A stretch of DNA of 64,000 nucleotides from Porphyromonas circumdentaria (GTDB taxonomy: Bacteria; Bacteroidota; Bacteroidia; Bacteroidales; Porphyromonadaceae). Below the pieces are notes generated by a model. The model was not told where the DNA came from and searched no databases. It saw only the letters and a list, made by a program, of their open reading frames with translations. How positions within the stretch are numbered: position 1 is the first letter of the stretch; each line of letters opens with the position of its first letter. Positions 20,311-29,492 of the stretch are shown here, piece by piece. The stretch covers positions 17,967 through 81,966 of the forward strand of contig NZ_FUXE01000010.1 in assembly GCF_900167105.1 (NCBI RefSeq), read 5' to 3'. The translations under genes were made by a program, and so were the position numbers.

Positions 20311-21105
20311 ATGACACAGGAAACATTTATCCATCCTCAGGCTTTAGTCCACTCTAAAGCCCAAATAGGACAGGGGGCATATATTGATGCTTTCTCTATA
20401 GTAGAAGAAAATACAGAAATAGGAGACAATACAATATTACACCCTCACTCTATTGTACGTAGTGGTAGTCGCATTGGTAACCACTGTAATATACACCCTG
20501 GAGCCGTAATAGGTGGAATACCTCAAGATCTGAAATTTAAGAACGAGGAGACTCTCGCCATTATCGGCGATAAAACGACGGTACGAGAGTATGCTACAGT
20601 AAACCGAGGTACCGCTTCGAGGGGCTTTACCAAGGTTGGAGATGAGTGTCTACTTATGGCATACAGCCACGTGGCACACGACTGTGTACTCAACAATAAT
20701 ATAATAATAGGAAATGCTACCCAAATAGCAGGCGAAGTACTGATTGACGATTTTGCAATCTTAAGTGGCGGAGTTTTAGTGCATCAATTCGTCAATATTT
20801 CTCAACACGTAATGATACAGGGAGGATCTAAGGTTACAAAAGACATCCCCCCCTATATAATTATCGGAAGAGATCCTATTGCCTACTGCGGTATCAACAT
20901 TGTAGGACTTCGACGCAGGGGCTTTACGGACAAACAGATATTCTTGATTGGAGATATTTACCGCACCCTCTACCTAAAAGGGCTTAATAACACAGATGCT
21001 TTAAATACAATAGCACTGGAATACCCCTCCTCTGACGAAAGAGATTTAATATTGAATTTCATAAAAAACTCTCAGAGAGGTATTGTGCGCAGTAATCTCG
21101 AGTAG
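20311..21105 (+). CDS. lpxA: UDP-N-acetylglucosamine O-acyltransferase
   Basis: First step of lipid A synthesis: adds a 3-hydroxyacyl chain to UDP-GlcNAc. The 264-residue hexapeptide-repeat protein has the catalytic His123 in SHVAHDCVLNNN and the family signature GGIPQDLKFKNEET (68-81), which marks it as LpxA rather than another hexapeptide transferase. The C-terminal helical part (RRRGFTDKQIFLIGDIYRTL) is also typical. It is third in lpxD, lpxC-fabZ, lpxA. Confidence 0.96.
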   Translation: MTQETFIHPQALVHSKAQIGQGAYIDAFSIVEENTEIGDNTILHPHSIVRSGSRIGNHCNIHPGAVIGGIPQDLKFKNEETLAIIGDKTTVREYATVNRGTASRGFTKVGDECLLMAYSHVAHDCVLNNNIIIGNATQIAGEVLIDDFAILSGGVLVHQFVNISQHVMIQGGSKVTKDIPPYIIIGRDPIAYCGINIVGLRRRGFTDKQIFLIGDIYRTLYLKGLNNTDALNTIALEYPSSDERDLILNFIKNSQRGIVRSNLE

Positions 21106-21137
21106 AATGAGTACAGGATCATAGTTTTTGTTGAAAG

Positions 21138-22721
21138 ATGAGAAAGATTTTCACAGAAGCGAACATAAAAAACATATATTCGCAGTCTTTAGAAGAGGGG
21201 GTATGCTCCTCTCGAGAGCTTATACATCTTCACGCTTCTCAATTCGTAACCGAGTTGAAAATGTGTTATGAAGATCACCTTTCTCGCCCTTTCATCATCT
21301 TCTGTGGTCCAGGGCATAATGGCTCTGTAGGTCTAAACATAGCCCTCATACTATCGGAAAAAATTGACCCTAGCCGTCAAATAGAGATATTTCTATTTAA
21401 GCCTCCTTTGGGTCTGAGAGAGGAGTCTACCCTTCTTAAAGAACAGCTTCTTACTGTTAGAAATGTTCTTTTACATGAGATAGACAATCAATTTACTCCT
21501 CCTCAGATAGATTATAGGCATATAGTCATTGATGCTCTTTTTGGAACAGATTTACAAGTTCCCCTAAGGCCTGATAGTGGTTTTGGTAGACTTATTAAGT
21601 ATATCAACGGCAACCAAGAGAGCAATATCATTTCTGTCGACATTCCCTCGGGTTTGTCTCCCGACATCAATCACGAGACGCTACCTGAGTGTGTAATACA
21701 AGCCACCTACACATTTAGTTTAGATTTTCCCAAGCTATCCTCTTTTTTTGAAGAAAATAGGAAATTCTATGGAGACTTAAGGCTTTTAGAGTTTAATCTC
21801 AGCGAAACTGTCGAAGAGACTTTAACGACGCGCTACTTTGAGACTACAGATCATGACATAGAACTCTCCTTAAAAAGAAATCATCAATCCCTTGCTCCGA
21901 GAACAAGAGATGGAGTCCTTCTCATCGGAGGTACCCCTAAGAACATTGGATCATTAATTTTAGCAACAAAAGGAGCACTACATAGCGGGGTCTCTCACGT
22001 AGCAGTACAAACCTCCTCACAAGAAGAGCTTTTTTTACAATTAAAAGTCCCAGAGGTTACTATAATTGATTCTATTCCTCTCGAGACATTAGGAATCTCG
22101 GAGACTACTTCTGCAGATAAAAACTCTATTCCAACAAGAATCTCTGCTCTTCTGCCCTACACGGCAATCGGCTTGGGGTGCGGTTTAACTTACTCGTCCT
22201 TTGTAAAACAATATCTAGAGCATCTTTTTTTCTCTCTTTCAGACAAACAATTTGTCTTTGATGAAGATGCTGTTGCTCTCCTTGCCAACGATGAAGACCT
22301 TTTCGAAATCCTTCCAGAAAAGTCCATTTTAATCCTATCGAGAAATGCTTTTGACAAACTACTTAAGGTAGTAAGCAACACAGAAGAACAACGCATAGAA
22401 CAGGCTAGTTCTTTTGCAAAAAGAAAGAATATATACCTTATCCTGCAAGGCTATAAGACAGCTATCTGTCTGCCCAACGGAAGTGTAATATTTAACACGG
22501 GAGGAACGAGCGAAAAAGTTATTCAGGGGGGCAACTACACCTTAATGGGTATTGTCGTATCACTATTAGCTCAAAATTACTCCCCAGGAACAGCCTCTAT
22601 TATAGCAACCCATCTCTATGGTTTAGCCTGTGATTTGTATATCGGCAAATACTCTTATTTTTCCTTGACTGCGTCGGATATTATAAATATGCTTCCAGAG
22701 GTTTTCAGACAAATCAAGTAA
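21138..22721 (+). CDS. YjeF/NNR-like bifunctional NAD(P)HX repair protein, with degenerate active sites
   Basis: The two-domain layout is that of NNR, which repairs hydrated NAD(P)H: an N-terminal YjeF epimerase domain (about 1-225) and a C-terminal ribokinase-like ADP/ATP-dependent dehydratase domain (about 255-527). The N-terminal domain keeps VIDALFGTDL (Asp132) and SVDIPSGLSPD, but the usual GPGNNGGDG reads GPGHNGSVG (57-65). In the C-terminal domain the usual GGSGDVLTG reads QGGNYTLMG (463-471), so the catalytic Asp aligns with Tyr467. The HPGE motif is not recognisable and the Lys of LKG is Gln437. Membership is clear from architecture; dehydratase activity is doubtful. It follows lpxA by 32 bp and precedes the MFS gene by 24 bp. 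Confidence 0.8.
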   Translation: MRKIFTEANIKNIYSQSLEEGVCSSRELIHLHASQFVTELKMCYEDHLSRPFIIFCGPGHNGSVGLNIALILSEKIDPSRQIEIFLFKPPLGLREESTLLKEQLLTVRNVLLHEIDNQFTPPQIDYRHIVIDALFGTDLQVPLRPDSGFGRLIKYINGNQESNIISVDIPSGLSPDINHETLPECVIQATYTFSLDFPKLSSFFEENRKFYGDLRLLEFNLSETVEETLTTRYFETTDHDIELSLKRNHQSLAPRTRDGVLLIGGTPKNIGSLILATKGALHSGVSHVAVQTSSQEELFLQLKVPEVTIIDSIPLETLGISETTSADKNSIPTRISALLPYTAIGLGCGLTYSSFVKQYLEHLFFSLSDKQFVFDEDAVALLANDEDLFEILPEKSILILSRNAFDKLLKVVSNTEEQRIEQASSFAKRKNIYLILQGYKTAICLPNGSVIFNTGGTSEKVIQGGNYTLMGIVVSLLAQNYSPGTASIIATHLYGLACDLYIGKYSYFSLTASDIINMLPEVFRQIK

Positions 22722-22745
22722 TTCTCTATTGACTTAGAAGATCAT

Positions 22746-24050
22746 ATGACTTCACAAAATCAAACTCTTAAGGGAAGAAGAAACGATCTTCCTGCATTCG
22801 TCTTTATGGTGGTGTTTATGGCCTTGATAGGTCTTATCACAAGCATCAATCAACAGTTTCAAGCACCCCTAAAAGCTGCGTTTTTAGCCCAAGCTGGTTC
22901 TTTTGAAAACACATTAACAACGCTACTGACATTTGCATTCTTTCTGGCCTACCTTGTCATGGGACCTACGAGTGCCAAGTTCCTCCAAAAGAATGGCTAT
23001 AAAAAGACTTTGCTTCTGGGAACCGCTATTGTAATCTGCTCTTTAGTTATTTTCGAACTCTCTGCATTCTCCCATCAGTGGTTTGCCACCCATCCTACAC
23101 TCCAAGGGTGGAATACCATTCCTTGCGGAAAAGAGGTACATCTGCCTATCGGGTACTTTTTATTTTTGATTGGATGCTTTGTATCAGGGACGGGATTAAC
23201 CTATCTACAAGCCTCTGTTAATCCTTACATCATCGTCTGCTCAGTCCCCAGAACAACAGGGGTTACTCGCCAAAATATTGCGGGTACAGCCAATTCTTTA
23301 ATGAATACATTAGGCCCTGTATTCGTGGGGTATGTACTATTCAAAGGAAAGGAAGGAGCCGATGTAGAGGTTACTTCCATTCTTTTACCTCTACTCTTTT
23401 TCATTCTATTTGTTGGAGTTTTGTTTGTAGGTATAAAATATGTTCGACTTCCCGAATTGGCACCAGATTCAGACAGTACAACAAGTTCTTTAGAACACTC
23501 TGTCTACAAATTTAGACATCTTCGTTTGGGAGTAATTGCCATATTTATGTACGTTGGCTGCGAAGTTTCTATCGGGAGCAATATTATTCACTATGCTCAA
23601 CAAGATCTTGGATTATCCTACACACAAGTGGTTACTTGGAGTAGTTTGTATTGGCTCTCCATGCTTATAGGGCGTTTTCTAAGTAGTTTCTTAACAATGA
23701 TTAGAGCTAATGTGCAGTTACTCGTAACTTCTTTATGTGCTGCTGTATTGGTTGCTCTTTCTATGTTGCTGAAAGAACCAAGAATTTTAATTGCAGTAGG
23801 ACTACTACACTCGCTCATGTGGGGAGCCATTTTCTCTTTGGCTATTGATAAGTTGGGCAAATATACGGCACAAGCTTCAGGAGCTCTTCTCATGGGGGTA
23901 ATCGGCGGAGCTATTATGCCTTTCTTACAAGGAGCATTGGCCGATTTTGGTGGCAACTGGAATTGGACTTGGACTTTGGTTATCATTGGCGAAGTTTATA
24001 TGCTGTACTACGCCCTCGAGGGCTATAAGCCTCAACCTATCCGTCAATAA
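22746..24050 (+). CDS. MFS transporter, FHS/glucose-galactose permease-like
   Basis: A 434-residue inner-membrane protein with about 12 hydrophobic segments. SINQQFQAPLKAAF after the first segment, FFLAYLVMGPTSAKFL in the second and GTGLTYLQASVNPYI in the centre resemble the fucose/glucose-galactose (FHS) branch of the major facilitator family, so a hexose/H+ symporter is likely, though the sugar cannot be named. It is the last gene before the terminator at 24105 and may share a transcript with the lipid A genes. Confidence 0.82.
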   Translation: MTSQNQTLKGRRNDLPAFVFMVVFMALIGLITSINQQFQAPLKAAFLAQAGSFENTLTTLLTFAFFLAYLVMGPTSAKFLQKNGYKKTLLLGTAIVICSLVIFELSAFSHQWFATHPTLQGWNTIPCGKEVHLPIGYFLFLIGCFVSGTGLTYLQASVNPYIIVCSVPRTTGVTRQNIAGTANSLMNTLGPVFVGYVLFKGKEGADVEVTSILLPLLFFILFVGVLFVGIKYVRLPELAPDSDSTTSSLEHSVYKFRHLRLGVIAIFMYVGCEVSIGSNIIHYAQQDLGLSYTQVVTWSSLYWLSMLIGRFLSSFLTMIRANVQLLVTSLCAAVLVALSMLLKEPRILIAVGLLHSLMWGAIFSLAIDKLGKYTAQASGALLMGVIGGAIMPFLQGALADFGGNWNWTWTLVIIGEVYMLYYALEGYKPQPIRQ

Positions 24051-24104
24051 AAGGGAAAAGGATTCCTATTAAAAAGAGTATATCCTTCTTCTAAATATCA
24101 AATT

Positions 24105-24144
24105 GAACCCTAAAGGTTGGATAAAAACTTTTAGGGTTCTTTTT
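24105..24144 (+). terminator. Rho-independent terminator after the MFS gene
   Basis: Perfect 10-bp stem GAACCCTAAA (24105-24114) with TTTAGGGTTC (24130-24139), followed by five T residues. It closes the long plus-strand block that starts around 13764. Confidence 0.88.
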
Positions 24145-24163
24145 ATGCAGAGTACTTTCTTAA

Positions 24164-24434
24164 GGTAGTGTCTGAAAAAGCGTGTAAGCTAAGCTTCTCT
24201 TTTTAGAGTTTGCCATCACTAAGATCTTTGTATTATACCTCACCGCTGCATCTCTTTTGAGGCTCGACTTAAAAACATATACACTCGGAACTTCTATCGA
24301 AGCCTTGTATGATACTGTCCTACAAAAGTGTGTAAGCCCCGTAGCTCTTAACTTTGTGGTAACAACAAAAAAACAAATTAAGAACAATGGAGCTTACAGC
24401 ATCACAAAAGTCGGCATTTATTTCAGACACTACC
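24164..24434. mobile_element. 271-bp element with perfect 14-bp terminal inverted repeats (MITE or IS remnant)
   Basis: GGTAGTGTCTGAAA at 24164-24177 is exactly mirrored by TTTCAGACACTACC at 24421-24434. The interior has no convincing transposase; open frames on both strands are short and unlike known families. A subterminal direct repeat GTGTAAGC occurs at 24182-24189 and 24330-24337. No clear target-site duplication is visible (flanks CTTAA and ATCTC). The parent IS family is not assigned. It lies between convergent genes, just after the MFS terminator. Confidence 0.65.
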
Positions 24435-24880
24435 ATCTCATCACTATCAAAGAGAGTTGTTCTCGGCAAAAAATCACCTTCTTTAATATCTCTACTTTTG
24501 CCTCTTTATCTCTTTGAATAGAAAAAAATGGCCCTATTGATCCTTTTAGAAAGTGAAATCCATAAGAGCAAAAGTTGTCTGCTTCAAGAAGAATTCTCTA
24601 TTCGTAGATTACATTTATATATTTGCAAGTTGCATATATGTATATTAAGATTGCATATATGTATATTAAGTCTAGATATAGAGAAATTCTCAGAATAAAA
24701 GGAAAAAGTTAGCGTTGTAAAAGTATCAAAGAGTACCTATATATCCAGAAAAGTACAGCGTAGTAAGTTCCTATTTTCTGCTTTTCTAACTCTAAAATAA
24801 GAACCTACCCATTGACTCTCTCCCTTAGGGAAGAAGTATTACAGGTTGATTTTACTTAGAAGAAGAAATAAGCTATGCTT
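24435..24880. other. Convergent intergenic tail with repeat array B
   Basis: Between the TIR element and the 3' end of folK. It holds the 21-bp array at 24591-24691 and is otherwise AT-rich. I see no gene and no clear folK terminator. Confidence 0.5.
24591..24691 (-). repeat. Tandem array, three 21-bp units with inverted caps (array B)
   Basis: Units begin at 24606, 24627 and 24648; the last two share TTGCATATATGTATATTA. Read on the minus strand they match array D (ATATACATATATGCAATCT core). The left cap GAATTCTCTAT (24591-24601) and the right cap ATAGAGAAATTC are near-inverted copies of each other, as in arrays D and E. Confidence 0.85.
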
Positions 24881-25375
24881 CTATTCCTTAGCTTTTTTGG
24901 CCTCGAGAAGAGCAAGAATAGTTTGCCGCTTTTCGGGGTGCATCAAGTTAGGAGCAATTTGTGCTAAGGGCTCTAACACAAAAAGGCGTTCGTGTAAGAG
25001 AGGATGAGGAACAACAAGGTGATTTGAGCAAATAACCTCCTCCCCATAAAAAAGGATATCTATATCTATCGTTCTATCGGTATAATTCTCATCCCTGAGA
25101 TGTTTAGAAGTACGCCCCAAAGAACGCTCTATCCTCTGCGTCTCTGTCAATAGCTCTTCTGCCGATAGATGTGTGCGTAGGGCGACAACAGTATTGAGAA
25201 AATGGTGTTCAGAAGTAAACCCCCAAGGAGCCGTTTCATAGTAGGGAGCAATGTCCATTATACTCCCCACCTCCTCGTCAAGCCGTGTTATAGCTTGGGA
25301 CAATAAAATATACCTTGCCCCGAGATTACTTCCCAAAGCAAGGTATACAACAGTAGAATGTTTTTTTTCTTTCAT
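24881..25375 (-). CDS. folK: 6-hydroxymethyl-7,8-dihydropterin pyrophosphokinase
   Basis: HPPK of folate synthesis, transferring pyrophosphate from ATP to 6-hydroxymethyl-dihydropterin. The 164 residues begin with ALGSNLGARYILL and contain ETAPWGF and the PROSITE-type signature DRTIDIDILFYGEE with magnesium-binding aspartates, then VVPHPLLHERLFVLEPL. It is the last gene of the ftsX-to-folK set, 26 bp after queA. The next enzyme, FolP, is encoded elsewhere (37481). Confidence 0.94.
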   Translation of the reverse strand: MKEKKHSTVVYLALGSNLGARYILLSQAITRLDEEVGSIMDIAPYYETAPWGFTSEHHFLNTVVALRTHLSAEELLTETQRIERSLGRTSKHLRDENYTDRTIDIDILFYGEEVICSNHLVVPHPLLHERLFVLEPLAQIAPNLMHPEKRQTILALLEAKKAKE

Positions 25376-25401
25376 TGCTACATCTAAGCTGTTTTCATGA
25401 C

Positions 25402-26451
25402 TTAGATAATTAGCATCGCGTCTCCATAGGCACCAAAACGATATTCCTCCTTTATGGCTACCTCGTAGGCATTCATTACATGTTCGTAGCCTCCCATTGA
25501 AGCTGCCATCATCAAAAGTAGCGACAAAGGCATATGAAAATTAGTAATCAAAGAGGTTGCAAAAGCAATGTTGTAAGGAGGATAAATATACTTATTGGTC
25601 CATCCATCGAACTCTTTTATGCGGCCATCAGTACTTACAGCTGTTTCTAAAGCTCTTAGCACGGAAGTTCCTACGGCTACAATCTGTCCGCCCTCTTCCT
25701 TTCCCTTGTTCGTTATATCACAACACTCCTTGGTGATAATCATCTGCTCATTATTCTTACGATGCTTGGATAGGTCTTCTATATCCTGATTTTCAAAATT
25801 CCCTAATCCATTATGAAGCGTAAGATAAGCAAAGTTACAATCTGCTATCTGCAATCTTTTGAGCAACTCTCTGCTAAAGTGAAGCCCTGCAGCGGGAGCA
25901 ATAACAGCTCCTTCTTCCGAAGCATAAATCGTCTGAAATCGCTCTAAATCTTCTGGTTCTGCCTCTCGGTTCATATACTTAGGAAGAGGAGCAGCCCCCA
26001 GAGCATAGAGATAAGATTTGAACTCCTCATGCGTGCCATCATAAAGAAAACGCAATGTGCGACCACCATTTATGGTGTTATCTATTACCTCTGCAACAAG
26101 CGCATCGTCGGGACCGAAATAGAGTTTATTTCCGATTCTAATCTTACGAGCTGGATCTACCAACACATCCCACAGCTTAATATCTTTGTTTAATTCTCGA
26201 AGCAAAAAAACTTCAATACGAGCCATGGTCTTCTCCTTCTTTCCGTAAAGACGGGCAGGAATAACTTTGGTATTATTAAAGACGAATGTATCCCCTTTTC
26301 CAAAGTAATTAAGAATATCCTTAAAAATCCGATGCTCAATAGAGCCATCTTTTCGATTAAGGACCATTAAACGCGATTCATCTCGATGCTGTGTCGGATG
26401 CGAAGCTATCAGATGCTCTGGCAAATTGAAATCGAACTCAGAAAGTTTCAT
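25402..26451 (-). CDS. queA: S-adenosylmethionine:tRNA ribosyltransferase-isomerase
   Basis: Transfers and rearranges the ribosyl part of SAM onto preQ1-modified tRNA to make epoxyqueuosine. The 349-residue protein shows the family N-terminus [26 protein letters not shown], then [26 protein letters not shown] and [12 protein letters not shown]. Length is normal. Its neighbour truB is another tRNA modification enzyme, 65 bp upstream. Confidence 0.95.
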   Translation of the reverse strand: MKLSEFDFNLPEHLIASHPTQHRDESRLMVLNRKDGSIEHRIFKDILNYFGKGDTFVFNNTKVIPARLYGKKEKTMARIEVFLLRELNKDIKLWDVLVDPARKIRIGNKLYFGPDDALVAEVIDNTINGGRTLRFLYDGTHEEFKSYLYALGAAPLPKYMNREAEPEDLERFQTIYASEEGAVIAPAAGLHFSRELLKRLQIADCNFAYLTLHNGLGNFENQDIEDLSKHRKNNEQMIITKECCDITNKGKEEGGQIVAVGTSVLRALETAVSTDGRIKEFDGWTNKYIYPPYNIAFATSLITNFHMPLSLLLMMAASMGGYEHVMNAYEVAIKEEYRFGAYGDAMLII

Positions 26452-26516
26452 TAAGCAGTTTCTTCTTATTTATAAATATGCACGTGTATAAAAAACAAAC
26501 CAAAAGAGAAGAACGT

Positions 26517-27284
26517 TCACTTTCTCTTCTCTGGGAGTATAATATCAGGAAATCCTTCCTCTTGTAAAGCTGCTGTAGCGAGCAGGGTTGGAAGCTCTTC
26601 TAAGGTATAAGCATCTTCTACCGAGACACTACCCAAACGAGTACGCTTTAAGGCTGTTAAATAAGCTCCGCTATCTAAGGCCTCTCCTAAATCCCTTGCC
26701 AATGAACGGATATAAGTACCCTTGCCACAAACAATACGCAACTTCACATAAGGCAAACTGAAATCTTCTATTTCAAGTTCGTGGATAGTTATCGTCTTTG
26801 CAGGCAAATCTGCCTCCTTTCCCTTGCGTGCCAAATCGTACGCTCTCTTACCATTAATGGATACGGCAGAGAAAATAGGAGGCACTTGCTGTATCTCTCC
26901 CCGAAAATTCGACAAGATAGTCTCAATTTGTTCTCGGGTTATGTGCTCATAAGGATAAGTAGCATCTTCGGGATGCTCTGTGTCAAAAGAAGGAGTAGTT
27001 GCACCCAATTTTATCGTTGCAACATACTCTTTTGTATCGAGCATGAGCTCTTCTATTCGCTTCGTGGCACGTCCTGTACAGAGTAATAATAACCCTGTTG
27101 CCTTCGGATCCAAGGTTCCCGTATGTCCAACCTTTAATTTTTTAAGGCCTATCGTGTGTTTTACAAGAATACGGAAACGATTTACGGCATCAAAAGATGT
27201 CCAATCCAAAGGTTTATCAATGGGAATAATAGCCCCCGTCCGCAATAAAAGGGGAATTCCCCCTTCTTTCTTAGATTGTATCAT
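26517..27284 (-). CDS. truB: tRNA pseudouridine-55 synthase
   Basis: Makes pseudouridine 55 in the T loop of tRNAs. The catalytic Asp is in GHTGTLDPKATGLLLLC (Asp59 from the ATG used), preceded by IPIDKPLDWTSFDAV and followed by the family GKGTYIRSLARDLGE. I use the ATG at 27284; a TTG three codons upstream (27293) is the alternative. The uppP stop lies within 15 bp, so the two are tightly linked. Confidence 0.94.
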   Translation of the reverse strand: MIQSKKEGGIPLLLRTGAIIPIDKPLDWTSFDAVNRFRILVKHTIGLKKLKVGHTGTLDPKATGLLLLCTGRATKRIEELMLDTKEYVATIKLGATTPSFDTEHPEDATYPYEHITREQIETILSNFRGEIQQVPPIFSAVSINGKRAYDLARKGKEADLPAKTITIHELEIEDFSLPYVKLRIVCGKGTYIRSLARDLGEALDSGAYLTALKRTRLGSVSVEDAYTLEELPTLLATAALQEEGFPDIILPEKRK

Positions 27285-27295
27285 ATCTCCCAAAG

Positions 27296-28147
27296 TTATT
27301 TAAGCTCTAAGGGAACTCCACAAGAAAGAAGAAGCAAGATTAAAACTCCCACTACAATACGATAGTAACCAAAGTACTTAAAACCAAATTTGGTCAAAAA
27401 ATTGATGAAAAACCGCATGGCAAAAATAGCTACGACGAAAGCTACAATATTGCCAACGATTAAAGATGTGGCATTACTTACAAAAACTTCTACTCCATTA
27501 GACTGGTAGAGTTTATAAGCTTTGAGGAGAGTAGCCCCAAACATAATGGGAACCGCCAAAAAAAAAGAAAACTCCGCAGCCATTTTACGAGACAGTCCCT
27601 GCTGTTGTCCGCCTACAATAGTTGCCATGGAGCGAGAAACCCCAGGAATCATCGCTATACACTGATACAATCCTATGATAAAAGCATTTGAGAAAGAAAC
27701 ATTCTTCTTATTTGAGGAGGCAAATAGCTTGTCCACAAAAAGCATTAATACACCGCCTAAAAGTAGCATTGCTGCGAAGACATAAACATTTGAGAGTAGA
27801 GAGTCTATGTACTCTTCCAAAAAAAATCCTGCCACAGCCGCAGGCAGACAAGCTACAACAAGCTTTAGATAAAAGAACAATAGCCCCTGCCAACGGCTCT
27901 TTCGCGAGTTTAAATCCCTTCCAAGAGAGATTTCATCTTTAGGCAAACGAAAAAATTTTTTCCAATAGAGTGTTACTACCGAAAGAATTGCTCCCAACTG
28001 GATGAATACAATAAAAGATCTTACATACTCTGTTGATTCAATACCCAGAACCGCCTGAGTAAGCATAAGATGTCCCGTAGAGGAGATAGGCAAAAACTCG
28101 GTTAATCCCTCTACAATAGCGAGTATTATCGTTTCTAATAACGTCAT
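27296..28147 (-). CDS. uppP: Undecaprenyl-diphosphatase
   Basis: Integral inner-membrane BacA-type phosphatase that recycles undecaprenyl pyrophosphate, the lipid carrier for peptidoglycan and surface glycans. The 283 residues include the two family motifs, EGLTEFLPISSTGH near the N-terminus (catalytic Glu and His) and IPGVSRSMATIVGG near 170, with seven to eight hydrophobic helices. It sits between a DUF3098 gene (23 bp) and truB (2 to 11 bp, depending on the start). Confidence 0.95.
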   Translation of the reverse strand: MTLLETIILAIVEGLTEFLPISSTGHLMLTQAVLGIESTEYVRSFIVFIQLGAILSVVTLYWKKFFRLPKDEISLGRDLNSRKSRWQGLLFFYLKLVVACLPAAVAGFFLEEYIDSLLSNVYVFAAMLLLGGVLMLFVDKLFASSNKKNVSFSNAFIIGLYQCIAMIPGVSRSMATIVGGQQQGLSRKMAAEFSFFLAVPIMFGATLLKAYKLYQSNGVEVFVSNATSLIVGNIVAFVVAIFAMRFFINFLTKFGFKYFGYYRIVVGVLILLLLSCGVPLELK

Positions 28148-28170
28148 TTTCCTGGCAATCAGTTCTTAAG

Positions 28171-28401
28171 TTATTCTTGATCGCCTTTTCTATTCTTATC
28201 AGGAAGCATAATTGCCACAATCATCAGCAAAAAACCCAACAGAGAAATTATAGGAGCAATAACAATTCTTCTTACGCTAAAGATATCGGGATTAAAAGAA
28301 ACCCCATCTACCGATCCTCCTCCAGACATAAGGATAATACCGAATATTATCAACAGTAACGAAGCTATTATAAGGATGTAATTCTTCTTTCCAAAAATCA
28401 T
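28171..28401 (-). CDS. DUF3098 family small membrane protein
   Basis: A 76-residue protein with two transmembrane helices (about 7-24 and 44-65) separated by a loop with FNPDIFSVRRIVIAPII, the typical DUF3098 pattern in Bacteroidota, and a charged C-terminal tail. I use the ATG at 28401; a TTG at 28410 is also possible. Its constant place between ftsX and uppP in Bacteroidota, as I recall it, suggests a cell-envelope link, but no function is known. Confidence 0.8.
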   Translation of the reverse strand: MIFGKKNYILIIASLLLIIFGIILMSGGGSVDGVSFNPDIFSVRRIVIAPIISLLGFLLMIVAIMLPDKNRKGDQE

Positions 28402-28453
28402 AGTATTCAATATTGAGATTAGTTCTACTCTCTTTTAGTGATAACAACTCTAA

Positions 28454-29335
28454 TCAACTAAGGGTAATACGCCCCCTATCCATGCGAATATAATGGTAGG
28501 TTGAAAAGAAAGAGAATACTGTAGAAAGCAAAACACCTAAAACAATCATAATACCTGCAATTATCCCCAATTCTACAAAAGATATGTATTTGAAAACAGG
28601 CAAGTGCAAGTAATAATTCAAACCCGCCACAGAAGCGGCAAAAAGAATAACAGAAAGAAAACCTCCCCAAAAACCATTCCCCATACTATAAATAATAAAA
28701 GGGCGGCATACAAATCCTCTATCTGCCCCTAAAAGAGTCATCGAACGAATCAAAAATCTTTTGGAATAGATCATTAAGTGGGTAGTATTATTTATTTGAA
28801 TGATTGCCATGATAAGAAGTAGCACAGAAAGAGCCCAAAGAATATATGAAGACTTTTGCATTCTATCATAGACAATATCAAACATATCGGAGCGATAGGT
28901 AAACTTCTCCACCCCCTTCAACTGCGTTACTATAGCATCTATCTTAGGGAGACTGTCTGCATGTGTATATTCAGAGCGAAGATGCAACTCTACCAATGGC
29001 AACAAGGGATTATAGCCTAAGACCTTTTCTGGATTTTCCCCTAACTCTTCCTCTAATTCCTTTGCCGATTGCTCTGGAGAGATATAGCGTGCATCCTTCA
29101 AAAAAGGATATTGCTTTAAAGACTCTAAGAACTCTCTACCCTCATCATCGGTAAGTTCTTTATTGAGAGTTATGGAAAAAGTTAAGTTTTCTCGACTCTC
29201 TTGATCTACACCTCTCTGAAAAGCTTCTACAATACCAATCCAAGCGAGTGTAAACAAAGGAAGAGCTATACTTATGATGGCAATAAAGCGAGTATGAAAC
29301 GCTTTTTTCTTCTTGGGAATATCCTGTCGTCGCAT
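28454..29335 (-). CDS. ftsX: Cell division protein FtsX-like permease
   Basis: ABC-type membrane subunit that with FtsE controls peptidoglycan hydrolases at division. The 293 residues have an N-terminal cytoplasmic stretch, TM1 at about 17-37, a periplasmic domain (about 40-165), and three C-terminal helices (about 167-185, 215-240, 260-285), the FtsX pattern. Motifs FRSDMFDIVYD and YSKRFLIRSMTLLGA fit the family. It is the first gene of the minus-strand set through folK and has its own promoter at 29367-29396. No ftsE lies in the window. Confidence 0.88.
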   Translation of the reverse strand: MRRQDIPKKKKAFHTRFIAIISIALPLFTLAWIGIVEAFQRGVDQESRENLTFSITLNKELTDDEGREFLESLKQYPFLKDARYISPEQSAKELEEELGENPEKVLGYNPLLPLVELHLRSEYTHADSLPKIDAIVTQLKGVEKFTYRSDMFDIVYDRMQKSSYILWALSVLLLIMAIIQINNTTHLMIYSKRFLIRSMTLLGADRGFVCRPFIIYSMGNGFWGGFLSVILFAASVAGLNYYLHLPVFKYISFVELGIIAGIMIVLGVLLSTVFSFFSTYHYIRMDRGRITLS

Positions 29336-29366
29336 CTTTAATAAAGAACTGTATAAAAGAGTTGGA

Positions 29367-29396
29367 CAAAGGTACGAAAATATTATGCCAGAGCAA
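29367..29396 (-). promoter_or_regulatory. Bacteroidota -33/-7 promoter for ftsX
   Basis: On the minus strand, TTG (complement of 29394-29396), 19-nt spacer, TACCTTTG (complement of 29367-29374). Transcription would start near 29360, about 25 nt upstream of the ftsX ATG, separating this unit from the preceding rodA unit. Confidence 0.72.
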
Positions 29397-29492
29397 TGAA
29401 ATAGCCTCTATTTTCTTAATAAGGCTCCTATCTGGCAGAAGAATAACTAAAGAAAGAGCAAAAACTTGAGAGCCTCCAGTCTATCTTGAGAA

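Noticed and set aside
24160..24517. Short open frames on both strands inside the TIR element
   Set aside because: Neither resembles a transposase or any other family I know, and they overlap each other; treated as chance frames.
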